Of a stretch of 43,201 nucleotides of DNA, positions 26,172-32,831 are shown piece by piece. Numbering within the stretch: the first letter of the stretch is position 1; the number at the start of each line of letters is the position of its first letter. This DNA comes from a virus. The notes under the pieces were generated by a model. That model made no database searches. It was not told the DNA's origin and saw only the letters and a list, made by a program, of their open reading frames with translations. A program made the translations under genes and the position numbers. The stretch covers positions 1 to 43,201 of IMG/VR virus record IMGVR_UViG_3300047560_002016; one strand, written 5' to 3'.

Positions 26172-27450
26172 AACATCAGGAGATACTTTATCGTTATCTA
26201 ATTTGCAAGGAGCGACTGGAGCAGCAGCTAAATCATTATCATCTGCGGCAGGAACAACAACAGGTCCAATCGCAATGTCTGAATTCAGTATCGGTTCAGT
26301 AGATGCAATCAGTGGATACACATATGTAAAGGAATCAACTTCTGAAACATTCACATTAGGATTTACCGATGCAGGTAGCCGTTTTTTAAGTAGAGTAGGT
26401 TCGGTGAGCACAAACTTCAGTTGGTCAATAGATGCACCTTCTGAATTTTCTTTTCAAGCAAATCCTCCATATAACCCTTCGGTAACTGCTGCGGCAATCG
26501 GTAGTGGTGCAACATTAGCAGCACCTTCTGCAAGAACAATTGGTGTAAAATTTAACGATGGTTTTAATGACCATGCGACTGGATATAATGTAAACAAAAC
26601 GAAGACCGTTTACAATGTGGATGATTATGCAGGTGCGAGTGGTTTATGTTTACACTTAGATGAATTAGTAACATTGGCTGATGGAACTACAAAGAAGGCT
26701 GGTGATTTAATAGAAGGTGATATTCTTAAATCTTATTACCCTCCTTATGTTGATCAATTAACGGATTACAACTTCTATGATTGGCAATATAAAACCCCTG
26801 GTGGAGTTCTTACAGATTCAGTGGTAGTGGGAGTGGCATACACATTCGTTGATAGATGGAACATTGTAACTACTGATAGTGGTTCAGTAAGAGGTAATGG
26901 TGAACATCCTATGTTTGTATGGGATGTAAACGAAGAACTATATAAATTCAAACCATTAGGATTAGTTCAACCTGGAGATAAATTTATTAAAGTATTAGGT
27001 GATAACGAAGTGGAAGAAGTAGTGGTATTAGAAAACAATGTTCAAAATTCTACAATAGAAGTAGTATCAATTGACGTTGAAGAAGTGGATACTTACATAG
27101 TAAACGGATTCGTAACTCACAATAAAGGTTCTAACTCATTTGCAGGATATTCTATTTCTGCAACTCCGACCGTTTCCGTTTCAACAGTAACAATTGGTGG
27201 AGAAACTTATAGAAGATTGACAATATCATTGAACTCTGCGGTGGTATCACCTGGTTCAACGGCTATTTCGGCTAACTATTCATTTGATATTCAAATTGCA
27301 TCCGATAGTGGGTTTGGAACTATATTAATAGCACCAACATCATTCAGTGGAACTACATATGACTATAAGAGTGGAACTGCGATTTATGCAAGAGCTAAGA
27401 CCAATTTTGCAGGTTTAGCTACCTCTTATGGTGCAAGTGCGACAGGATAA
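26164..27450 (+). CDS. Fibre/adhesin protein carrying a Hint (intein-like) domain
   Basis: A 428-residue protein. Residues 1-161 form a fibre-type N-terminal part (MARTSGDTLSLSNLQGATG, then PIAMSEF). Residues 162-320 are a Hint domain about 159 residues long, the size of a mini-intein without homing endonuclease: block A CLHLDELVTLADGTTKKAGD (C162), block B GNGEHPMFV (H248), and block F VDTYIVNGFVTHN (H319, N320). The residue after the terminal Asn is Lys, not Cys, Ser or Thr, so normal splicing is not expected; cleavage is possible. Residues 323-428 look like an Ig/FN3-type domain (VSTVTIGGETYRRLTISLNS, FDIQIASDSGF). The start overlaps the glycosyltransferase end by 8 bp. Confidence 0.75.
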   Translation: MARTSGDTLSLSNLQGATGAAAKSLSSAAGTTTGPIAMSEFSIGSVDAISGYTYVKESTSETFTLGFTDAGSRFLSRVGSVSTNFSWSIDAPSEFSFQANPPYNPSVTAAAIGSGATLAAPSARTIGVKFNDGFNDHATGYNVNKTKTVYNVDDYAGASGLCLHLDELVTLADGTTKKAGDLIEGDILKSYYPPYVDQLTDYNFYDWQYKTPGGVLTDSVVVGVAYTFVDRWNIVTTDSGSVRGNGEHPMFVWDVNEELYKFKPLGLVQPGDKFIKVLGDNEVEEVVVLENNVQNSTIEVVSIDVEEVDTYIVNGFVTHNKGSNSFAGYSISATPTVSVSTVTIGGETYRRLTISLNSAVVSPGSTAISANYSFDIQIASDSGFGTILIAPTSFSGTTYDYKSGTAIYARAKTNFAGLATSYGASATG

Positions 27451-27511
27451 TCTTTTTTAGAAATATTTTTTAATATGTATCTTAAATATTAGAGTTATGA
27501 AAAAATTCTTA

Positions 27512-27534
27512 ATATTTATAGATATATATTTATT
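27512..27534 (+). promoter_or_regulatory. Two overlapping-spaced late motifs, ATATTTATA and ATATTTATT
   Basis: Exact copies at 27512-27520 and 27526-27534, ending 34 and 20 bases before the ATG at 27555. They mark the gap between the fibre block and the sheath genes. Confidence 0.5.
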
Positions 27535-27554
27535 TACAATAAACAAAGATTACA

Positions 27555-27809
27555 ATGGAAGTTAAGAAATTGTCGGAAGACGAGTTACAACAAATCAATC
27601 AGTTAAGTGCAGATTATTCAAGAGCTTATCAAGCAATCGGTTCAATTCAATCACAAATCAGAGAATTAGAAGTAGAAAACAACAAAAATTTCGCAATATT
27701 AGGTGAAATTAAACAAAAAGAAACCGAATTATTTGATAGATTGAAGGGGATTTACGGAATCGGAAATGTAAATTTGGAAACCGGTGAATTTACCCCAACT
27801 GAAGAATAA
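27555..27809 (+). CDS. Small coiled-coil protein upstream of tail sheath
   Basis: An 84-residue protein of unknown function. Residues about 5-65 are a continuous predicted helix with heptad-like spacing of Leu and Ile (LSEDELQQINQLSADYSRAY, then IGSIQSQIRELEVENN), followed by a short GIGNVNLETGEF tail that looks like a beta hairpin. It has no cysteines and no membrane segment. It lies alone between two late motifs, directly upstream of the sheath gene, and is probably expressed late. It may be an assembly helper or minor virion protein; I do not recognise a family. Confidence 0.6.
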   Translation: MEVKKLSEDELQQINQLSADYSRAYQAIGSIQSQIRELEVENNKNFAILGEIKQKETELFDRLKGIYGIGNVNLETGEFTPTEE

Positions 27810-27828
27810 CTTTTCCTCACTGATTTTT

Positions 27829-27837
27829 ATATTTATA
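27829..27837 (+). promoter_or_regulatory. Candidate late promoter motif ATATTTATA
   Basis: An exact motif copy in the 64-bp gap before the sheath gene; it ends 36 bases before the ATG at 27874. Confidence 0.55.
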
Positions 27838-27873
27838 TAGTGAAACAACAAAGAAAATTAAATTAAAAAAAAT

Positions 27874-30153
27874 ATGGCAGAAAAAATTGTATCACCTGGT
27901 GTATTTACGAGAGAAAATGACCTTTCTTTCTTACCTCAAGGTATATCACAAATAGGTGCAGCAGTAGTTGGTCCGACAGAAAAAGGGCCTGCATTTCTTC
28001 CAACTTTGATTCAAACTCAAGCAGAATACGAATCAATTTTTGGAACACCTAAAGATTATTATACGGGTTATGCGGTTCAGAATTATTTAAGAGATGCTGG
28101 TGCGGTGACAGTAGTAAGAGTTGCCGGAGTTGATGGATACTCATTGGATAATGCATATGAAATCATTGCATCATCTGGTTCAGTATCACAATCTATTGGA
28201 TTATTAGCACCTGCTAGTAGCACAAATGATGTAGCACCTACTTTTAGAGCTGACACTGCTGGTAAATTCGTAGTATCGGGTTCTGGTTTGAATCCTATTA
28301 GTTCTAGTATTTTTACTGCCGATTCAAATACAATAGATGATATCTTCGGTAAAAATCCGTTCTTCGGAAAAGCATTATATGCTTATACATTCTTCGATAT
28401 CAAAGAAGCTGGTTCTGCGTTAAGTGCAAGTTTTGCAAGCACTTCAAATCTTACATTAAGTTTTGCAGAAGTTGATTCTCAAGATTTTACTAATGGATAT
28501 AGTAATGCTTATACTCCATTTGTATTATCACAAACTTATAGTGGAACAAGATATGAATTATTTAAAGTTCATACATTAGCAGATGGTGAAGGTGAAAACA
28601 AGAGATTTAAAATTCAAATCTCAAATGTTAAATCATCTGATGGAACTAAATACGGAACATTCTCTTTATTAGTTAGAGATTACAATGATACTGATAAGAG
28701 AAAGACTGTATATGAGCAATATAATAACTTAGATTTAGACCCTAACTCTCCTAACTTCATTGCTAGAAGAATTGGTGATAGACAAATTAGTATTGATGCT
28801 ACTGGTAAAATAACTGAAAACGGAAATTACCAAAATAGAAGTAAGTATATCAGAATAGAAGTAGCTGCTGAAGGAACATATCCTTTAACTGCGATTCCAT
28901 TCGGACATAAGGCTTATTCAAACCCAATTGCTGTAACTACGGCTAATACTTATCCAGTTGTTACTTTTACAACTGCATCATTAGATTCATCAGTTTACTC
29001 AAGTGGTATTGATTTTGTTATCAAAAATAACGAAAACTATTTCAAAGCTATTCCTGATAGTACATCAACTGGTGCAAATAAAGTTTTTGCATTAGATAGT
29101 GCAGCTGGGGCAACAAATGAATTTAACTTAGGTATATCATCAGCTGAAACAACTGATTCTGCTGAATTATCTAAAAGAAATTTTGTTATTGGATTCCAAG
29201 GTGGATTCAACGGACAAGACCCAACAATTTCAGTTGAGAAAGGTGCTAATATCACAGGAGATAACACTCAAGGATTTGATTGTTCAACTTCTACTTCAGC
29301 AGGTTCAGTAGCATATGCAAAAGCATTAAATGCTATTTCTAACCCAGATGAATTTGATATTAACTTATTGATTACTCCTGGTATTGTTAGACAATTCCAC
29401 CCTTATGTAACAACTAAAGCTATTGATGTTTGTGAGGCAAGAGAAGATGTATTCTACATCGGAGATTTTGCTGGAGCTGAAGCTACAATTGCTGAAGCAG
29501 TTGAACAGGCATTAGGTGAAGATACAAACTATGCGGGTACTTACTATCCATGGATTAAAACAATTGATGTAAATACTAATAAAGTAATAACAGTTCCACC
29601 TTCAGTATTAATGGCCGGAACATATGCACAAAATGATAGATTAGGAGCTGAATGGTTTGCACCTGCAGGTTTAAATAGAGGTGGTATTAATGGAGCTATT
29701 CAAGTAGTAAATAGATTAACACAATCTGAAAGAGATACATTATACGAAGGAAAGGTAAACCCAATTGCGGCATTCCCTGGACAAGGTATCAGTGCATTTG
29801 GACAGAAAACTTTACAAGATACTGCATCTGCATTAGATAGAATCAATGTAAGAAGATTGTTAATCAACTTAAAGAAGTTTGTTGCATCTACTTCAAGATT
29901 CTTAGTATTCGAACAAAATACTGCAACAACTAGAAGTAAATTCTTAAACACAGTAAACCCTTATTTAGAGAGTGTTCAACAAAGACAAGGTTTATATGCG
30001 TTTAGAGTGGTTATGGACGAAACAAATAATACACCAGATGTAATTGATAGAAACATTTTAGCGGGTTCTATCTTCTTACAACCTGCAAAAACTGCTGAAT
30101 TCATCACAATTGATTTCAACATTTTACCAACAGGTGCTACATTTAATGTATAA
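27874..30153 (+). CDS. gp18: Contractile tail sheath protein, gp18-like
   Basis: Forms the contractile sheath around the tail tube. At 759 residues it is longer than T4 gp18 (659), with the extra length in the variable middle. The N-terminal sheath domain has VSPGVFTRENDLSF...GAAVVGPTEKGPAF and AVQNYLRDAGAVTVVRVAG (about 5-85). The C-terminal domain is well conserved: KTIDVNTNKVITVPPS, MAGTYAQNDRLGAEWFAPAG, NPIAAFPGQG, ALDRINVRRLLINLKKFV, and the end VVMDETNNTPDVIDRN with FNILPTGATF, the strands that link subunits into the sheath mesh. A strong call from several collinear motifs. It is followed directly by the tube gene, as in T4. Confidence 0.93.
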   Translation: MAEKIVSPGVFTRENDLSFLPQGISQIGAAVVGPTEKGPAFLPTLIQTQAEYESIFGTPKDYYTGYAVQNYLRDAGAVTVVRVAGVDGYSLDNAYEIIASSGSVSQSIGLLAPASSTNDVAPTFRADTAGKFVVSGSGLNPISSSIFTADSNTIDDIFGKNPFFGKALYAYTFFDIKEAGSALSASFASTSNLTLSFAEVDSQDFTNGYSNAYTPFVLSQTYSGTRYELFKVHTLADGEGENKRFKIQISNVKSSDGTKYGTFSLLVRDYNDTDKRKTVYEQYNNLDLDPNSPNFIARRIGDRQISIDATGKITENGNYQNRSKYIRIEVAAEGTYPLTAIPFGHKAYSNPIAVTTANTYPVVTFTTASLDSSVYSSGIDFVIKNNENYFKAIPDSTSTGANKVFALDSAAGATNEFNLGISSAETTDSAELSKRNFVIGFQGGFNGQDPTISVEKGANITGDNTQGFDCSTSTSAGSVAYAKALNAISNPDEFDINLLITPGIVRQFHPYVTTKAIDVCEAREDVFYIGDFAGAEATIAEAVEQALGEDTNYAGTYYPWIKTIDVNTNKVITVPPSVLMAGTYAQNDRLGAEWFAPAGLNRGGINGAIQVVNRLTQSERDTLYEGKVNPIAAFPGQGISAFGQKTLQDTASALDRINVRRLLINLKKFVASTSRFLVFEQNTATTRSKFLNTVNPYLESVQQRQGLYAFRVVMDETNNTPDVIDRNILAGSIFLQPAKTAEFITIDFNILPTGATFNV

Positions 30154-30165
30154 TTTGAATAAGTA

Positions 30166-30174
30166 ATATTTATA
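30166..30174 (+). promoter_or_regulatory. Candidate late promoter motif ATATTTATA
   Basis: An exact motif copy in the 39-bp gap between sheath and tube genes; it ends 18 bases before the ATG at 30193. It would allow separate high expression of the tube protein. Confidence 0.55.
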
Positions 30175-30192
30175 TAAAAGAAATAACATAAC

Positions 30193-30684
30193 ATGGCAGA
30201 AGTATTAGAATTTAATGAGATGTTCTATACGAACTTTGAACCAAAGATGAAAAATAGATTCGTCTTTGAAGTAGACGGAATCCCTTCATATTTAGTAAAG
30301 GCTGGTAATAGACCAACATTACAATTTGAAACAGTAGTATTAGACCATATCAACATAAAAAGAAAGTTAAAAGGAAAAGGTGATTGGCAAGATTTGGAAA
30401 TCACTTTATACGACCCAATCGTTCCATCTGGAGCACAGGCTGTAATGGAATGGGTTAGAGCATCTCACGAATCTTTAACCGGTAGAGATGGATACGCAGA
30501 ATTCTATAAGAAAGATGTGGATTTCTATATGTTAGGGCCAGTAGGTGATAAGATTGAACAATGGAAATTAAAAGGAGCATTTATCTCTCAAGCTAACTTC
30601 GGTGACTTGGATTGGTCAAATGCTACGGATCCAGCATCAATCTCCGTAACTCTTACTTACGATTACGCAATATTGGAATTCTAA
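30193..30684 (+). CDS. gp19: Tail tube protein, gp19-like
   Basis: Forms the stacked hexameric rings of the inner tail tube. It is 163 residues, the same length as T4 gp19. Typical segments are FVFEVDGIPSYLVKAGNRP (about 23-41), DHINIKRKLKGKGDWQDLEI (about 52-71), a long helix around MEWVRASHESLTGRDGYAE, and WKLKGAFISQANFGDLDWSN with a final ISVTLTYDYAILEF strand, all matching the T4-type tube family. It follows the sheath gene with its own late-motif copy and is closed by a terminator 20 bases downstream, giving a short monocistronic option suited to an abundant protein. Confidence 0.93.
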   Translation: MAEVLEFNEMFYTNFEPKMKNRFVFEVDGIPSYLVKAGNRPTLQFETVVLDHINIKRKLKGKGDWQDLEITLYDPIVPSGAQAVMEWVRASHESLTGRDGYAEFYKKDVDFYMLGPVGDKIEQWKLKGAFISQANFGDLDWSNATDPASISVTLTYDYAILEF

Positions 30685-30703
30685 TAACTCTCAATATAAC
30701 ATT

Positions 30704-30736
30704 AAAAGGATATCAGAAATGGTATCCTTTTTTTTT
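30704..30736 (+). terminator. Intrinsic terminator after the tail tube gene
   Basis: An 11-bp stem (AAAAGGATATC with GGTATCCTTTT, one G-U pair) with loop AGAAAT is followed by a T-run to 30736. It separates the tube gene from the small regulatory island. Confidence 0.88.
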
Positions 30737-30789
30737 GTCATAAATCATTGATTTTCAATAAAAAATTTTAAAAATATTTGATAAAAGAC

Positions 30790-30820
30790 TTGGAAATCTC
30801 AAATCTTTTTACTACCTTTA
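30790..30820 (+). promoter_or_regulatory. Host-type promoter candidate (TTGG-N19-TACCTTTA)
   Basis: TTGG at 30790-30793 and TACCTTTA at 30813-30820 are separated by 19 bases, as in the Bacteroidota -33/-7 promoter (TTTG, TAnnTTTG), with one mismatch in each box. It lies 24 bases before the winged-helix gene and just after a terminator; no copy of the ATATTTAT motif occurs in this gap. Confidence 0.45.
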
Positions 30821-30844
30821 TTATGTAATCAAAAGAGATAAGAT

Positions 30845-31132
30845 ATGAATATTAATGAATTAAACTTAACGGAATTAGAATCAAAAACCCTTTCAACTTT
30901 TATTGATTGTTTATATGCTGAACCGGGTTTCTCCGATGTGGATGTAAATGATATTAGTGAATGTACTGGTATTTCTACCAAAACAATTAGAGGAGCTTTA
31001 GGTTCTTTAGTTAAAAAAGGTTTCGTTACCATTAACACAAACGATAGTGGATATGATATCATCGATTTGAATACCAAATATTGGTACTTAGTAAATGAAG
31101 ATTGGGCTGAAGAAGCTAAAATGTATCTTTAA
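30845..31132 (+). CDS. Winged-helix DNA-binding protein
   Basis: A 95-residue protein. Residues about 8-75 fit a winged helix-turn-helix: a first helix (LTELESKTLSTFIDCLYAE), a helix-turn-helix VDVNDISECTGISTKTIRGA (about 33-52) with LGSLVKKGFV as the end of the recognition region, and a wing strand pair (TINTNDSGYDIIDL). This arrangement is as in MarR/ArsR-type regulators or phage-encoded repressor-like proteins. It is isolated from the late genes by a terminator and has its own host-type promoter candidate, so it may be expressed earlier than the virion genes. Its target is unknown. It could control the late switch or a host operon. Confidence 0.65.
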   Translation: MNINELNLTELESKTLSTFIDCLYAEPGFSDVDVNDISECTGISTKTIRGALGSLVKKGFVTINTNDSGYDIIDLNTKYWYLVNEDWAEEAKMYL

Positions 31133-31167
31133 TTGTAAATTTTTTAAACTATAAAATATAAAACATT

Positions 31168-31434
31168 ATGACTTATTCAGAATTATCAAACCTATCAGTA
31201 TCAGAATTACGAAACATCAATCAGATTGTTGTTGATTTAATTAAACAAAAGCGAACAATTGAATCACTTCAAAAGAAAATGACATTGCAAGTTGGAATGA
31301 AAGTAAAGGTAAACCATCCTAAATTGGCTGGTAAAGAGCTCTTTGTTAATAAAATTAACCGAACAAAAGCTACTCTAAGTTTAATCAATGGAGGTGTGTA
31401 TAATGTGCCAGTATCAATGATTGAAATGATTTAA
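31168..31434 (+). CDS. Small protein with KOW/SH3-like domain
   Basis: An 88-residue protein. A helical N-terminus (about 1-35, ending KQKRTIESLQKKMTL) is followed by a small beta-barrel-like region: VGMKVKVNHPKLAGKELFV (about 42-60), INRTKATLSLINGGVYNVP, ending in SMIEMI. The pattern of a G-x-x-V-x-V strand, a turn with KLAG and a later VxKIxRT strand suggests a KOW/SH3-like fold seen in nucleic-acid-binding proteins. It lies 35 bp after the winged-helix gene, in the same unit, and is closed by a terminator. RNA or DNA binding, or a role in transcription, is inference. Confidence 0.55.
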   Translation: MTYSELSNLSVSELRNINQIVVDLIKQKRTIESLQKKMTLQVGMKVKVNHPKLAGKELFVNKINRTKATLSLINGGVYNVPVSMIEMI

Positions 31435-31459
31435 TGTAGAATTTAGATAGTAAATATAT

Positions 31460-31492
31460 AAAATGGTAGAGAGAAATCCCTACCATTTTTTT
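31460..31492 (+). terminator. Intrinsic terminator after the KOW-like gene
   Basis: A 10-bp perfect stem (AAAATGGTAG with CTACCATTTT) with a 10-nt loop is followed by a run of T's. It ends the two-gene regulatory island. Confidence 0.88.
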
Positions 31493-31513
31493 ATTTTCCA
31501 AAAGTATTATATA

Positions 31514-31522
31514 TATCTATAT
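31514..31522 (+). promoter_or_regulatory. Variant late motif ATATCTATA
   Basis: One mismatch from the ATATTTATA motif; it ends 19 bases before the ATG at 31542, the same spacing as the exact copies at 4048 and 30166. Confidence 0.35.
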
Positions 31523-31541
31523 ACAATAAATAAGTTTTATT

Positions 31542-32303
31542 ATGCAAGAACAAAAATACGATTTCCCAACGGAAGTTATATCATTACCATCAGAAGGTAA
31601 AGGTTATCCTGAAACTCATCCTTTGGCAAAAGGAACAATTGAGATTAAATATATGACCGCAAAAGAGGAGGAAATATTAGCTTCTCAAAATTTAATCAAA
31701 AAGGGATTGGTATTGGACAAATTATTTGAATCAATTATAGTTGAAAAAGATGTAAATCCAAACGATATCTTAGTTGGTGATAAAAATGCTATTATGTTAG
31801 CTACTAGAATTTTGGCATATGGCCCAGAATATGAAGTAGAAGTGTTTGCATCCGATGATAGTGTTGATAATGTTATAGTTGATTTAGGTAAAGTTAAAAC
31901 CAAAGAAATCAATACGGATTTGTTAAAAAGAACAAATAGATATGATTTCACTACTCCATCTGGCAATAAATTAGTAATAAAGTTATTAACTCATGGAGAT
32001 GAGCAAAAAATTGAAGAAGAGATAAGAGCATTGAAAAAGTTCAATAAAAATGGAGTAAGTGCTGAATTAACTACTAGATATAGATATATTATAGTAGAAG
32101 TGGATGGTAAAAACGATACAAAAAGTATTGTTGATTTCATTAATAACAAATTCATAACAAGAGATACAAGAGCTTTAAGAGAGTTCATTAAGAGTATCCA
32201 ACCTGATATTGTAATGGAATTTGAATATGAAGATCCAGAGACTGGAGAAAAGGAGGTACGCCCGATTCCAATGGGTGTAGGGTTTTTTTACCCTTCCCTC
32301 TAA
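31542..32303 (+). CDS. gp26: gp26-like baseplate hub / tail assembly chaperone (short form)
   Basis: A 253-residue protein of the T4 baseplate protein family (gp26, PF12322-like). Markers: LPSEGKGYPETHPLAKGTIEIKYMTAKEEEIL (about 16-47), LVLDKLFESIIVEKDVNPND and ILVGDKNAIMLATRILAYGPEY (about 59-102), then the second half with FTTPSGNKLVIKLLTHGDE and a C-terminal IPMGVGFFYPS. In T4 these proteins act in hub assembly and are not in the finished virion. It sits upstream of the tape measure gene, the usual place of the G-type tail assembly chaperone. The zero-frame ends at TAA 32301-32303, but a conserved-looking frame continues in +1, so this is probably the short product of a frameshifting gene. 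Confidence 0.75.
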   Translation: MQEQKYDFPTEVISLPSEGKGYPETHPLAKGTIEIKYMTAKEEEILASQNLIKKGLVLDKLFESIIVEKDVNPNDILVGDKNAIMLATRILAYGPEYEVEVFASDDSVDNVIVDLGKVKTKEINTDLLKRTNRYDFTTPSGNKLVIKLLTHGDEQKIEEEIRALKKFNKNGVSAELTTRYRYIIVEVDGKNDTKSIVDFINNKFITRDTRALREFIKSIQPDIVMEFEYEDPETGEKEVRPIPMGVGFFYPSL

Positions 32304-32511
32304 CTATTCGGTAGTATTACATAGCCAAATATTTGAGTTGTGTTACTACGGAAACGGATTCATTCAATCAGATGTCTATAATTTGCCAGTGCACCTTAGA
32401 AATTTTTACTATAAGCAATTATTAGATACTAAGAAAAAGGAAAATGAATCCACCAAAGCAATTAAACAAAATAGTCCGAAATCCCCATCTAAAGTGAGAG
32501 TTAATAAATAA
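32281..32511 (+). CDS. +1-frame extension of the gp26-like gene (gp51-like, no ATG)
   Basis: An open +1 frame of 76 codons between TAG (32278-32280) and TAA (32509-32511). It has no ATG; the only usual alternative start, TTG at 32338, would cut off the start of the motif. The product contains SQIFELCYYGNGFIQSDVYN followed by LPVHLRNFYYKQLLDTKKKE, which resembles the small gp51-like/chaperone extension that follows gp26-like proteins in T4-like phages. A +1 slip at CTC-TAA-C (32298-32304, CTC to TCT) would join ...FFYPSL to NYSVVL. The RF2 gene uses a comparable site, CTT-TGA-C. The transcript's hairpin terminator lies at the end of this frame, not of the short form. Confidence 0.65.
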   Translation, partial: GFFTLPSNYSVVLHSQIFELCYYGNGFIQSDVYNLPVHLRNFYYKQLLDTKKKENESTKAIKQNSPKSPSKVRVNK

Positions 32512-32523
32512 CTCTCATTTTAG
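32494..32523 (+). terminator. Hairpin terminator at the end of the +1 frame
   Basis: A stem of 8 perfect pairs (GAGAGTTA 32496-32503 with TAACTCTC 32509-32516), extendable by an A-T and a G-T pair, with loop ATAAA, is followed by ATTTTAGTTT. The T-tract is interrupted, so it is weaker than the others. It overlaps the +1-frame stop codon. Confidence 0.6.
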
Positions 32524-32531
32524 TTTATATA

Positions 32532-32540
32532 ATATTTATA
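32532..32540 (+). promoter_or_regulatory. Candidate late promoter motif ATATTTATA
   Basis: An exact motif copy just after the preceding hairpin; it ends 21 bases before the ATG at 32562 and would drive the tape measure unit. Confidence 0.5.
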
Positions 32541-32561
32541 CTTAACGAAACTTATCTTAAA

Positions 32562-32819
32562 ATGAAAATAAAAGCAAGTAAAGAAGAACAAATTAGATTG
32601 AAGGAAGTTCTAACAAAGCATAAAGGTATCAATGAAGGTATTGTAAAATGGTTGTTCAATAAATTACTTCTTAATAAGATTAAAGGAGATTCTACCCTTA
32701 TGGGTAAATTAAATGCAGCTGATAAAGCTATGGATACTTTAAAAGACACAATTGCAGATAGAGAATCTAAAGGATTATATGTTGCACCTGAACTTAAAGC
32801 AATGGTTGGTTTAAAATAA
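32562..32819 (+). CDS. Small helical hypothetical protein before the tape measure
   Basis: An 85-residue, Lys-rich, probably all-helical protein (EEQIRLKEVLTKHKGINEGI, then VKWLFNKLLLNKIKGDSTLM, then DKAMDTLKDTIADRES). No known motif is visible. It is encoded 12 bp upstream of the tape measure gene, after the tail-assembly chaperone. In many phages small proteins in this spot belong to tail assembly, so a chaperone role is a guess from position only. Confidence 0.55.
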   Translation: MKIKASKEEQIRLKEVLTKHKGINEGIVKWLFNKLLLNKIKGDSTLMGKLNAADKAMDTLKDTIADRESKGLYVAPELKAMVGLK

Positions 32820-32831
32820 TTTTTAGAATAA

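Noticed and set aside
27497-27565. Small frame of 22 codons starting MKKFLIFID
   Set aside because: It runs through two late motifs and overlaps the start of the next gene; it is probably accidental.
32338-32511. Independent gene starting at TTG 32338 instead of a frameshift
   Set aside because: It would begin inside the conserved FELCYYG segment and has no start signal. It is kept as an alternative, but it explains the sequence less well.
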